Numbered from the stretch's first letter, positions 1 through 7,331 are shown. The stretch is 29,819 nt of DNA from Ruminococcaceae bacterium UBA4871 (GCA_002399445.1 DHDR01000023.1:1-29819), one strand, 5' to 3'. Numbers and translations are program-made. Notes: a model not told the origin generated them from the letters alone.

Positions 1-75
1 AAAATTGAACTTGTGTAGGAAATGTTTTCTGTCGTATTATCCAAAAGCTTATGAATAAGGGAGGGAAATTTCTAT

Positions 76-352
76 ATGAGACAGAGAAACTGTTGCCGGC
101 GGTGTCCGTCGTCCCCATGCTCCAGATGGCAGCCCCCAATGCGGATTTACAGAGGAAGCCCCGAAAATTTCAGAGCCTCAATTGCCGTCATTAAGCAATG
201 GCAGTGCGAATACTGGTACCGCTGTGGCTGCTGCGGTCGCTGCTGTTGTTGTTGCTGTCACCGGTAAGCAGAGAGGCTTCCGTACGATTGATGATTACAG
301 AGCGGCTGCCCCGTTTTCTACTGTATGGGTGAACAATCGAAAATCTGGATAA
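76..352 (+). pseudogene. Probable frameshifted small gene, about 91 codons
   Basis: A good ribosome-binding site (GGGAGGG, 65-61 side of the start) precedes ATG 76, but the frame of this ATG gives an implausible Arg/Cys-rich 63-residue product ending in six cysteines. The +1 frame, open from 80 to the TAA at 350-352, reads like a normal protein: it starts DRETVAGGV, has a Pro/Ser/Glu-rich stretch, an Asn-Thr-Gly then an Ala/Val-rich segment of about 14 residues that could span or enter a membrane, and an ordinary tail ending NNRKSG. Removing one A directly after the ATG would restore MDRETV and so on. The open frame has no ATG or GTG of its own. I infer a single-base frameshift (true mutation or assembly error). 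No family is recognised. It lies just upstream of phage-type holin genes and may belong to the same remnant. Confidence 0.35.
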
Positions 353-390
353 ACTTTAAATTTACAATTACACCTGTTCATATAAAACCT

Positions 391-434
391 AAAAACGGGC
401 TGCTGCAGTTAGACTACAGGAGTCCGTTTGTTAT
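391..434 (+). terminator. Possible terminator hairpin
   Basis: An imperfect stem pairs AAACGGAC-like and GTCCGTTT-like arms around a short loop (arms about 393-404 and 414-429), followed by a T-rich but interrupted stretch. It would end transcription of the small gene at 76-352. The reverse direction has an uninterrupted T5 run, so it might act on either strand. The rest of 353-550 shows nothing else I can assign. Confidence 0.35.
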
Positions 435-550
435 ATTTGATTCCGAACAAAACAGATCTTTCCATCTGATTTTTCATTTCGGAGATGAAAAGTAGCCTCT
501 CAGGCCTATTTTTGCGGTGTGTTTCCTTGCATATCGGGGAGGTGAGAAAT

Positions 551-847
551 TTGGAAGACTGCGCATACAGGGAAGCCGGAGTGCAGGCACTGCAGAGCGC
601 AAAAGCGGCACACCACCGACTGGACCAGCTGGAAAAAGATGTCAACGATATTCATGCACTGGCGCAGGCGATGGCAGCCACGCGGATGGAAATGCAGGAT
701 GTGAAAGAAGATGTGAGAGATGTCAAAGAAGAAATTTCCCGATTGGCTGCTCAGCCGGGAAATCGATGGGACCGAATTGTGAATGCAGCGGTCAGTGCAG
801 TTTCGACCGGACTGATCAGTGCATTACTGGTGTTGATTCTGAGATAG
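551..847 (+). CDS. XhlA-like phage lysis/holin-associated protein
   Basis: This 98-residue protein has the layout of the haemolysin XhlA family, which in Bacillus phage PBSX acts with a holin and endolysin in host lysis. The N-terminal two thirds is a charged coiled coil (heptad-like LEKDVNDI, then MQDVKEDVRDVKEEISRL), followed by a KP/RW-type junction (NRWDRIV) and a C-terminal hydrophobic helix (SAVSTGLISALLVLIL) ending in arginine. I chose TTG 551 because GGGGAGG sits at the right distance. GTG 542 would put the Shine-Dalgarno directly against the start, and the ATG at 485 has none. The next gene, an LLH-type holin, starts 12 bases after the stop, so the two form a lysis pair. No endolysin is visible here. 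Confidence 0.7.
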   Translation: MEDCAYREAGVQALQSAKAAHHRLDQLEKDVNDIHALAQAMAATRMEMQDVKEDVRDVKEEISRLAAQPGNRWDRIVNAAVSAVSTGLISALLVLILR

Positions 848-858
848 GAGGAGTTTTC

Positions 859-1299
859 ATGAATATAATTGTAACGATTATTATGGCAGCTGCGGCAGTC
901 AGTTTAGTGGCGGTTTGTTGGTTGGTGTATTACTGTTCGCACAATAGAATGAACATGCAAAAAAATTTTGAAAAAGCAGATGCAGTCACCAATACCGCAG
1001 GAAAGGTAACGGATGTGCTGACAAAAGCACTGCCCGGGAATCAGGTCATTTTGCTGATTGATAAAATTATCGCCTATGCGAAAATTGGAGTGCAGGCGGC
1101 GGAACAAATGGCAAAAAGCGGACAGATTTATCCAGATGCCCGTCGGGAAACTGCGCGAAATTATTTACTCTCCATTTTAAAAACTGCCGGGATAGCTGTT
1201 ACTCCGGAAATTGAAACGGCAATCAACGGAGCAGTGGAATGTGCTGTGGCGTGCCTGCCAAAATCCAACCTTGTAAAGACGGAAAAGCCAAATAACTGA
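859..1299 (+). CDS. Phage holin, LLH family
   Basis: This 146-residue protein begins with one strong membrane helix (about residues 3-24), followed by a soluble helical part. The segment IAYAKIGVQAAEQMAKSG, a helix with KTAGI, and an ETAINGAVE stretch match the pattern of the LLH-family (Phage_holin_6_1) holins, which have an N-terminal anchor and a conserved YAxxAVxAAEQ-like helix. Holins make lesions in the membrane so that endolysin can reach the wall. A strong AGGAGG lies at the right distance upstream of ATG 859. It follows the XhlA-like gene in the same transcript and is followed by a hairpin terminator. With no tail or endolysin gene in view, it is either the end of a prophage lying to the left or a remnant or domesticated lysis module. 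Confidence 0.7.
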   Translation: MNIIVTIIMAAAAVSLVAVCWLVYYCSHNRMNMQKNFEKADAVTNTAGKVTDVLTKALPGNQVILLIDKIIAYAKIGVQAAEQMAKSGQIYPDARRETARNYLLSILKTAGIAVTPEIETAINGAVECAVACLPKSNLVKTEKPNN

Positions 1300-1337
1300 C
1301 AGTTTCATTGTTAAAATTTCAGCGGAATTCTTCGGAG

Positions 1338-1376
1338 TACCCTGCCTGCTATTCAGCGGACAGGGTATTTTTTATA
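1338..1376 (+). terminator. Rho-independent terminator after the holin pair
   Basis: Arms TACCCTG (1338-1344) and CAGGGTA (1361-1367) pair, extended inward with partial pairing, and are followed by a T-run (ATTTTTTATATTTTTT). It ends the XhlA/holin transcript before the convergent ATPase gene. Confidence 0.75.
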
Positions 1377-1403
1377 TTTTTTGAAATACCAGCGGAAACG
1401 GCT

Positions 1404-4025
1404 TTATCCGGCCGTCCTTTCGCGGATAACCTTATAAAGCTGAATGACCAGAGTGGGGGCGAATGCCAGCAGGACGATCTGCAGCAAGTGCCTGCCGGAA
1501 AGCGATGTTACCAAAAAAAGCGGCTTCATGAACGGAACCAACAGTACCAGTGCAAGCAGTCCTGCCCCGGCAAAGAAAGCCAGAAGGGAATAAGGGTTTG
1601 AAAAAAGTTTCAGCTGAAAAACAGAACCTTTTCCGCGGCAGTTGAAACCGTGAAAAAGCCGCGCGAGTGTTAAGGTCGCGAAAGCCATCGTACAGGCAAG
1701 CGCAGACCCGCCTGCTCCATAACCGCTGTAATAGGCAGCCATTACACAAATGCCGATCAGTAAGCCCTGTCCAAAAATTTTCAGAAACATATTTTTATTG
1801 AGGATGGATTCCTTTGGGTTACGGGGCCGCTGGTCCAACAGGCCGCGGTGTGCCGGCTCCATGCCGATTGCAATAGCAGGCAGGCTGTCTGTCAGCAAAT
1901 TGATAAACAGCAGCTGTACAGGAGCAAACGGCACCGGCAGCATCATTAAAGAGGTATACAGGACACACAGGATTGCCGACATATTTCCCGAAAGCAAAAA
2001 CTGAATTGAATTGCGGATATTGGTAAAGACACTTCTGCCATTGACGACTGCCTTTACAATTGTGGCAAAGTTATCATCTGACAGAATCATGGAAGCGGCG
2101 TCCTTGCTCACTTCTGTACCTGTGATACCCATTGCCACACCAATATTGGCCTGCCGCAGTGCCGGAGCGTCATTCACGCCGTCCCCCGTCATGGAGACGA
2201 TGCACCCGCGCCGCTGCCATGCAGAGACAATGCGGATTTTATGTTCCGGAGAGACGCGGGCATATACCGAAACTTTTGGCAGCTTCTCATCCAATTCCTG
2301 ATCGGTCATAGAATCAAGTTCCATACCGTTCAGGGCCATATCGCCATCCTCGAAAATACCGATCCTTTTGGCGACGGCAGTTGCGGTGGCTTTGTGGTCT
2401 CCGGTGATCATAACGGTGCGGATTCCTGCACGTTTTGCATCCGCAACGGCCTGTACCGATTCTGCACGCGGTGGGTCAATCATGGAGATGAGACCAATAA
2501 AGATAAAATCTTTTTCATCGTCGCAGGTCAAATCACGCACTTCCGATAGTTCTCGGTAACCAAATGCCAACACACGAAGTCCCTCTGCCGAAAGCTGTTG
2601 ATTGACGTTGAGAATCTCAGCACGGTCCTTGTCCCCCAATGGAAGAACTCCTCTGCTGGTAAACACTTTTGTGGAACGCTGCAAAAGGACATCTGGCGCA
2701 CCTTTAGTCAGCAGTGTGGGCTTTCCGTCGATTTGATGCAGCGTGCTCATCAATTTGCGCTCTGAGTCAAAAGCAAGCTCGCGGAGACGGGGATGCTGAC
2801 TGCGATATGTGGTTTCTTCTACACCGAAATGCCCACCCAAATTCACGAGTGCAATTTCTGTGGGATCGCCGATTTCTGCACCCGTTTTTTCATCAACGGT
2901 TGCGTCACTGGCAAGAATAGCGGTTTTGAGCAGCAGGTGCTGGGGATGATTGGCCAGATCCAAATCTTTCCCATCAAGGACTGTATGGTCGGCATAGATT
3001 TTCTGCACGGTCATGCGGTTCTGTGTTAGTGTGCCGGTTTTGTCGGAGCAGATAACCGACACCGAACCGAGCGTTTCCACGGCTTTAAGGTCTTTAATAA
3101 TCGCATGCTGCTTTGCCATTTTTTGGGTACCAATCGCCTGCACGATGGTCACGATGGAACCGAGTGCTTCTGGAATTGCGGCCACGGCCAGAGCAACGGC
3201 GAACATCAGAGAAGATAAGATGGACATTCCCGTCCGCAGTACCGAAAGCAGGAACACGATGATGCAGATGGCAATGATAGCCGTGGAGAGTTTTTTGCTG
3301 AATTCATCCAGACTTTTCTGCAATGGTGTGCGGTGCTGCTGTGTTTGATCCATCAGAGCAGCAATCCGGCCCAGCTCTGTGTGCATACCTGTGCCGGTTA
3401 CAATCACAGAAGCGCGCCCGTAAGTAACAAGTGAACCGGAAAACACCATGTTTTTCTGATCCCCGAGCGCAGCTTTTTTATCCGGCAGTACGTCAATGGT
3501 TTTTTCCACCTCTACACTTTCTCCGGTCAGTGAACTTTCATTGACCTTGAGAGAGAAATTTTCCAGCATACGGCCGTCTGCAGCGACCAGATCACCGGAT
3601 TCCAGCAGAAGAATATCACCGGGGACAATCTGCTCTGCCGGAATTTCAATGCGGTTGTTGTGACGCAGAACTTTTGCAGTAGGGGAAGACATGGCTTTTA
3701 AGCTGGCAAGTGATTTTTCTGCCTTTACATATTGGACCGTTCCAAGCACAGCGTTCAGGAGCAGGACGGCGAAGATGACAAAGGCGCTTTCGGTTTGTCC
3801 TGAAAGCATGGAGATGATGGCCGCGACAATTAAGATAGCGACCAACAGGTCTTTGAACTGTTCCAGAAAGACAACGAATGTACTTTTGCGTTTTTTTTCT
3901 GTGAGTTTGTTTAGTCCGAACTTTGTAAGACGTTCCTGTGCCTGGGCATCGGTGAGCCCTGTAGGTCCGGTGTGCTCCTGCTCCATCGTTTCCTGCGCAG
4001 AAACTCTGTAAAAATTGTCTGCCAT
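1404..4025 (-). CDS. P-type cation ATPase (P2, Ca2+/Mn2+ type), probably Mn2+ efflux
   Basis: The 873-residue product is a complete P2-type ATPase. In order: N-terminal actuator segment, TGES loop (about 167-170), M4 motif AAIPEAL (about 283-288), phosphorylation site DKTGT (about 328), nucleotide-domain KGAPD (about 441), TGD (about 541), hinge TGDGVNDAP (about 613), and the C-terminal helix bundle. M6 has NLLTDSLPA, keeping the Asn and Asp of ion site II. M5 reads LLSGNMSA and lacks the Glu of SERCA site I, suggesting one transported ion, as in PMCA and Listeria LMCA1. I chose ATG 4025 (MADNFYRV) because AAGGAG lies just upstream; an in-frame ATG at 4058 adds 11 residues. The leader is a yybP-ykoY Mn2+ riboswitch, as for Lactococcus YoaB and pneumococcal MgtA/CaxP. 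I therefore infer Mn2+ export, with Ca2+ also possible. Confidence 0.93.
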   Translation of the reverse strand: MADNFYRVSAQETMEQEHTGPTGLTDAQAQERLTKFGLNKLTEKKRKSTFVVFLEQFKDLLVAILIVAAIISMLSGQTESAFVIFAVLLLNAVLGTVQYVKAEKSLASLKAMSSPTAKVLRHNNRIEIPAEQIVPGDILLLESGDLVAADGRMLENFSLKVNESSLTGESVEVEKTIDVLPDKKAALGDQKNMVFSGSLVTYGRASVIVTGTGMHTELGRIAALMDQTQQHRTPLQKSLDEFSKKLSTAIIAICIIVFLLSVLRTGMSILSSLMFAVALAVAAIPEALGSIVTIVQAIGTQKMAKQHAIIKDLKAVETLGSVSVICSDKTGTLTQNRMTVQKIYADHTVLDGKDLDLANHPQHLLLKTAILASDATVDEKTGAEIGDPTEIALVNLGGHFGVEETTYRSQHPRLRELAFDSERKLMSTLHQIDGKPTLLTKGAPDVLLQRSTKVFTSRGVLPLGDKDRAEILNVNQQLSAEGLRVLAFGYRELSEVRDLTCDDEKDFIFIGLISMIDPPRAESVQAVADAKRAGIRTVMITGDHKATATAVAKRIGIFEDGDMALNGMELDSMTDQELDEKLPKVSVYARVSPEHKIRIVSAWQRRGCIVSMTGDGVNDAPALRQANIGVAMGITGTEVSKDAASMILSDDNFATIVKAVVNGRSVFTNIRNSIQFLLSGNMSAILCVLYTSLMMLPVPFAPVQLLFINLLTDSLPAIAIGMEPAHRGLLDQRPRNPKESILNKNMFLKIFGQGLLIGICVMAAYYSGYGAGGSALACTMAFATLTLARLFHGFNCRGKGSVFQLKLFSNPYSLLAFFAGAGLLALVLLVPFMKPLFLVTSLSGRHLLQIVLLAFAPTLVIQLYKVIRERTAG

Positions 4026-4050
4026 TTTCAAGCTCCTTTCAAGCTCCTTT
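4026..4050 (-). repeat. Tandem 11-bp repeat doubling the Shine-Dalgarno
   Basis: On the plus strand TTTCAAGCTCC occurs twice head to tail (4026-4036, 4037-4047). On the transcript this gives two AAAGGAGCTTG units in front of the ATPase ATG at 4025, only the nearer one at normal spacing. Confidence 0.8.
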
Positions 4051-4082
4051 GTTGTCATGATGACTGCAGACGGGCAGGCAAT

Positions 4083-4217
4083 AAAAAAAGACTTATCGCC
4101 GGCCGTTCACATCAAGATGAACAGTCATCGAAAAGTCTCGTTACCGAAATCGGTACATACAGCCAGGCTGAAAGCCGTGATGTTGGCAGTATGTTTTAAA
4201 CTACTCCCTTTTAGAGG
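4083..4217 (-). ncRNA. yybP-ykoY manganese riboswitch with terminator
   Basis: Read on the minus strand, the leader has the hallmarks of the yybP-ykoY class: a GGGAGTAG segment near the 5' end (4201-4210 side), a long arm ACATAC/GTATGT with an inner GGCT/AGCC hairpin, then the ACCGA/TCGGT helix followed by the conserved CGAGAC element. The AGACTTTTCG part of that element (4129-4138) can instead pair with CGATAAGTCT (4089-4098), enclosing an inner GTTCA/TGAAC hairpin and ending in a T7 run: a terminator mutually exclusive with the aptamer. Members of this class bind Mn2+ and turn on Mn2+ exporters, which fits the P-type ATPase that follows. The class is identified by eye from these motifs. Confidence 0.87.
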
Positions 4218-4237
4218 ACAAAAGTATTATACAGTTT

Positions 4238-4266
4238 ATTATACAGTAAAGTGAGAATCCTGTCAA
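4238..4266 (-). promoter_or_regulatory. SigA promoter of the riboswitch-ATPase unit
   Basis: On the minus strand TTGACA (plus 4261-4266) and TATAAT (plus 4238-4243) are separated by exactly 17 bases. A second TATAAT lies at plus 4226-4231. Transcription would start around 4230, just before the riboswitch. Confidence 0.85.
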
Positions 4267-4328
4267 ATCTTTTCCGGAAGGCCAGTCAACAAAACAGTTC
4301 CTTTGCAGGATGCCCAGTATCATTTTGT

Positions 4329-5120
4329 TTATGCACCATTTGACTCTGTTTTGGCAGGTACAGAAGTGGTTCCGGCATTGTTTTGTGGTGTACTTGTTTC
4401 CGGTTGGCTGGTCTGCTGTTCACTGGCTGCCGGAGACTGCGACTGTGGACTCTGAGAAGCAGGTGCAGACTCTGCACTTTTTTGTTGCGCGCTTGTGGTC
4501 CCCTGCTGATTGGTGGCCGGAGCGTTAGACTGCGGCGCAGTCGTTTGCGGATTTGTCCGGCTTTCGGCCGGAGCAGCATGATTGGTGTTTCCGGAAGTGT
4601 TTCCGGTGTGATTTGCACTGCTGCTTTTTCCGGTCCATTGCTGCCAGAAAGTTTTGGATTGCACACTTTCAGCAGAGGATGCAGACGATACGGAAGAAGA
4701 GGTGGTTCCTCCGCTTGTACTGCAGGAGCGCCCTACTGCAAGAATTAGCAGTACGGCGACCACAACAGCAGCGACGATTCCAATGATAAACATGGGTTTA
4801 TTCCCTTTTGCGGGGTCTGCCGTATGTCCCGTATGCACATACTCTTTGGGTGCATCGTCAGTTTCATTTTCGTACGGGTAATGATAACTGCTGTCATCCG
4901 GCTGATTTGGGCTGCTCTGTGTAGGCGCATACGCGGTGTCATCATCATACTGGGCATCATCTGCTTGGTTCTGAGAGCCGTCTTCCTCATAATCCTGTAC
5001 GTTTTCATTCATATAGTCCGCTTCATCCGGAAAGTGAGTACCGCGATTTTGCTCTTCCCGTGGAATATACTGTGTTTCATCTAATGAAGAATCTTTTTTG
5101 TTTCGTTTGCCCCTGCGCAT
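4329..5120 (-). CDS. Single-pass membrane protein with acidic and Ser/Thr/Gln-rich tails
   Basis: Family not recognised. The 263-residue product has a short basic start (MRRGKRNKK), then about 95 residues rich in Asp, Glu, Gln and Tyr with no clear fold, one membrane helix (about 110-130, FIIGIVAAVVVAVLLILAVG), and about 130 low-complexity residues rich in Ser, Thr, Gln, Pro, Ala and Asn. The positive-inside rule puts the acidic N-terminus in the cytoplasm and the low-complexity tail outside, as in wall-spanning or substrate-linker proteins. An AAAGGAG sits at the right distance before ATG 5120. The gene is on the same strand as the ATPase, but the ATPase has its own promoter, so they are probably separate units. 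The composition makes the reverse frames long but meaningless. Confidence 0.75.
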   Translation of the reverse strand: MRRGKRNKKDSSLDETQYIPREEQNRGTHFPDEADYMNENVQDYEEDGSQNQADDAQYDDDTAYAPTQSSPNQPDDSSYHYPYENETDDAPKEYVHTGHTADPAKGNKPMFIIGIVAAVVVAVLLILAVGRSCSTSGGTTSSSVSSASSAESVQSKTFWQQWTGKSSSANHTGNTSGNTNHAAPAESRTNPQTTAPQSNAPATNQQGTTSAQQKSAESAPASQSPQSQSPAASEQQTSQPETSTPQNNAGTTSVPAKTESNGA

Positions 5121-5228
5121 GCAAGGTCACTCCTTTGCGTCTCAATGTTAAAAAGTTTTAAGGTTAAAAAAAGTATAGCATAAATTTGTGAAAAAGAAAA
5201 ATCCTTTCTGTAAAAATTATCAGCAGAC

Positions 5229-5257
5229 TTGACATCCTGCAGATAACTGTATATACT
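5229..5257 (+). promoter_or_regulatory. SigA promoter of the GntR/ABC operon
   Basis: TTGACA (5229-5234) and TATACT (5252-5257) are spaced by 17 bases. The -10 element is embedded in the palindrome described next. Confidence 0.85.
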
Positions 5258-5266
5258 GTATATACA
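5248..5266 (+). promoter_or_regulatory. GntR (YtrA-type) operator palindrome
   Basis: TGTATATAC-T-GTATATACA is a perfect 9+1+9 inverted repeat that covers the -10 element and the start region of the promoter in front of the GntR gene. Its place and symmetry fit autorepression by the dimeric regulator encoded 30 bases downstream. Confidence 0.75.
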
Positions 5267-5295
5267 CAGTCATGAACAGATAAGGAGGATAGAAA

Positions 5296-5670
5296 TTGGA
5301 AATCCTGATTAGCCGTGTGGATAGCCAGCCTATTTATAATCAAATTTATTCCCAAATAAAGGGGCATATTCTTTCTGGCAGGCTGCAGGAGGGGGACGTT
5401 CTTCCTTCTATCCGTGCACTTGCCAAGGATCTGCGTATCAGTGTGATCACAACGAAGCGTGCGTATGATGAACTGGAGCAGGAGGGGTTTATTTATACTG
5501 TAGCCGGAAAGGGCTGCTTTGTGGCAAAAAAAGACACAAATCGTCTCCGTCAGGAAAACCTGAAAAAGCTAACAGAACTGATGAAAAAAGTTGCTGCACT
5601 TGCCCGCCTTTGCGGGCTGACAGAGCATGAAATTATGGAAATTTACCATAACTCGACAAAGGAGGAATGA
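5296..5670 (+). CDS. GntR-family transcriptional regulator, YtrA subfamily
   Basis: The 124-residue protein has the N-terminal GntR winged helix-turn-helix (PIYNQIYSQIKGHILSG, then PSIRALAKDLRISVITTKRAYDELEQEGFIYTVAGKGCFV, about 12-76) and only a short helical C-terminus of about 45 residues. That short tail, with no ligand domain, defines the YtrA subfamily, whose members usually repress the ABC transporter genes beside them. The start is TTG 5296, with GGAGG seven bases upstream. The gene is followed after three bases by the ABC ATPase gene. A palindrome over its promoter is the likely operator. The signal relieving repression is not visible; relatives respond to cell-wall antibiotics or envelope stress. 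Confidence 0.92.
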   Translation: MEILISRVDSQPIYNQIYSQIKGHILSGRLQEGDVLPSIRALAKDLRISVITTKRAYDELEQEGFIYTVAGKGCFVAKKDTNRLRQENLKKLTELMKKVAALARLCGLTEHEIMEIYHNSTKEE

Positions 5671-5673
5671 TGT

Positions 5674-6537
5674 ATGAATTATGCACTGGAAATCAAAAAT
5701 TTATCGAAACATTATAAGAAAGGCTTTTCGCTTGAAAATGTCAGATTTTGCCTGCCCTCCGGTTGCATTTTGGGATTAATTGGAGAAAACGGTGCCGGAA
5801 AAAGCACGACGATACGCCTGATTATGAATGCGATTCAACGGGATGAAGGCGAAATTTCAGTGCTCGGTACAGATAGCCATTCTCCGGAATTCACCCGAGT
5901 CAAGCAGGAAGTCGGTGTGGTGCTGGACGAGGCAAATTTTCCGGAAGTTTTGAATGTGCGCCAAGTGAACAAAGTGATGCAGAATATTTTCACGCAGTGG
6001 GATGAAGGAATGTACTTCGATTATATTCAAAAATTTTCTCTGCCGGAGAAGAAAATGTTTAAAAAATTTTCCCGCGGTATGAAAATGAAGCTTTCCATTG
6101 CGGTGGCGCTGTCTCATCATCCGAGACTGCTGTTGCTGGATGAAGCAACCGGAGGGTTGGACCCGATTGTGCGGGATGAGATTTTAGATATTTTTAATGA
6201 ATTTACTCGTCAGGACGACCACTCTATCCTGATGTCTTCACACATTGTCAGTGACTTGGAAAAATCCTGTGATTATATTGCTTTTTTGCACAAAGGGAAA
6301 CTTCTTTTTTGTGAAGAAAAAGATAAACTATTGGAGACTTACGGAATTCTTCATTGCACGCGTGATGAACTCGAAAAGCTGCCGCGGGGGGTCGTACAAG
6401 GTGGCATCCGTTCCTCCGACTACGGCGGTGTAGAGGCACTGGTCCTGCGCAAACAAGTACCGGTCGGGATAAAAGTAGATTATGCGGGTATTGAAGAGAT
6501 TATGGTGCATTTTGTGAAAGGGGAGCATGCGGAATGA
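5674..6537 (+). CDS. ABC transporter ATP-binding protein (YtrB/BcrA-like)
   Basis: The 287-residue ATPase has Walker A GENGAGKST (about 38-46), the ABC signature as FSRGMKMKL in place of LSGGQ, Walker B LLLLDEATGGLDP, and the H-loop histidine in MSSHIVSDLE. The C-terminal 60 residues form an accessory segment typical of exporters of the CcmA/BcrA type. The start ATG has GGAGG eight bases upstream. It overlaps the permease gene by an ATGA junction, so the two are translationally coupled. The pair plus the YtrA-type regulator points to an exporter induced by envelope stress or an antimicrobial. The substrate cannot be read from the sequence. Confidence 0.93.
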   Translation: MNYALEIKNLSKHYKKGFSLENVRFCLPSGCILGLIGENGAGKSTTIRLIMNAIQRDEGEISVLGTDSHSPEFTRVKQEVGVVLDEANFPEVLNVRQVNKVMQNIFTQWDEGMYFDYIQKFSLPEKKMFKKFSRGMKMKLSIAVALSHHPRLLLLDEATGGLDPIVRDEILDIFNEFTRQDDHSILMSSHIVSDLEKSCDYIAFLHKGKLLFCEEKDKLLETYGILHCTRDELEKLPRGVVQGGIRSSDYGGVEALVLRKQVPVGIKVDYAGIEEIMVHFVKGEHAE

Positions 6538-7154
6538 AAGGCATTTTACTGAAAGACTTTTATATCATCAGACGGCAAATCGTAATTGTTTCTTTGTTCC
6601 TGATACCGCTTGTTGTGCTTACGCTTTCTTCTCCTCAATCTTCGGTCACTTTTCTGGTAATTTTTATTTTGCTGGGGGCAATAATGCCAACGGCGGCACT
6701 TTCCTATGATGGACGTTCCAAATGGGACAAATTGCAGCGAATGCTGCCTGTTTCGGGGGAAAAAATTGTGATGGGAAAATATCTGCTAGGATGGATTTGT
6801 GCGGGAATCGGGTGGATACTTGCCGTTATGGGGATGGTAGTGGTGCGTGCATTTCGGCCTGAAAAGGATTCTGTACCAGCGTTTACAATCCTATTGATGA
6901 TACTGCTTGCCAGTTCTATTTTGGAAGCTGTCATGATACCGGTTTTTCTGAAAATCGGCCCGGAAAAAGGCAGCATTCTGATGGTGCTGATCTTTGCGCT
7001 TATAGGTGGTATAGGTGGAGCCTTAGGAGATATCATACCAAACTGGCATTTCGACCTTCAACAGATCACGGCCATTTTACTGGCTGCAGCAGTTTTGGGC
7101 AATTTTCTCTCTATCCTTATCTCTATGCATATTTATCGAAATCAGGAAGTTTAA
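6534..7154 (+). CDS. ABC-2 type transporter permease
   Basis: The 206-residue membrane protein starts MKGILLKDFYIIRRQ, a typical start of small ABC-2 permeases, and shows about six hydrophobic segments with a conserved cytoplasmic loop (LSYDGRSKWDKLQRMLPVSGEKIVMGKYL, about 57-83). In related families this loop contacts the ATPase. ATG overlaps the stop of the ATPase gene (ATGA). It is the membrane half of the exporter controlled by the GntR protein; a homodimer would be needed to make a full channel. A terminator-like hairpin follows about 115 bases later. Confidence 0.9.
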   Translation: MKGILLKDFYIIRRQIVIVSLFLIPLVVLTLSSPQSSVTFLVIFILLGAIMPTAALSYDGRSKWDKLQRMLPVSGEKIVMGKYLLGWICAGIGWILAVMGMVVVRAFRPEKDSVPAFTILLMILLASSILEAVMIPVFLKIGPEKGSILMVLIFALIGGIGGALGDIIPNWHFDLQQITAILLAAAVLGNFLSILISMHIYRNQEV

Positions 7155-7267
7155 GAGAAAGTTATGGTTACGAGGTTAAGTTTATGAAAGGACTCCCGAC
7201 TGTCTGCATGCTGTTCCCGCTTTTATATTTGGGATCCCAGTAGTTTTCAAAAGAAAAGTAAGAGATT

Positions 7268-7297
7268 AGGCCACTGTTGAAAAGCAGCGGCCTTTTG
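7268..7297 (+). terminator. Terminator after the GntR/ABC operon
   Basis: GGCCACTG and CAGCGGCC (one A-C mismatch) form an 8-bp stem with an AT-rich loop, followed by TTTT. The tail is short. The hairpin also overlaps the probable promoter of the next gene. Confidence 0.55.
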
Positions 7298-7306
7298 TGA
7301 TAGAAT
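7277..7306 (+). promoter_or_regulatory. Probable promoter of the alkylation-repair operon
   Basis: TTGAAA (7277-7282) and TAGAAT (7301-7306) are spaced by 18 bases, placing a transcript start about 20 bases before ATG 7332. It sits inside the preceding terminator hairpin. Confidence 0.5.
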
Positions 7307-7331
7307 GATAAAAAATAGTGAGAGGTGTAGC

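Noticed and set aside
1..58. Possible C-terminal tail of an upstream gene
   Set aside because: Two frames end here (TAG at 16-18 and TAA at 56-58) and either could be real, but too few codons are present to choose.
517..858. Long plus-strand frame running from 517 through the XhlA-like gene into the holin gene
   Set aside because: Only the part from ATG 859 has holin character and its own Shine-Dalgarno; the upstream part is a shadow of the XhlA frame, rich in Cys, Arg and Gly.
4286..5084. Several overlapping frames on both strands across the low-complexity membrane protein gene
   Set aside because: They follow from the repetitive codon composition of one gene and show no domain or start signals.
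7184..7243. 19-codon hydrophobic open frame after the ABC permease gene, with GAGG upstream
   Set aside because: Too short to separate from chance, and no repeat of the pattern or context supports it.
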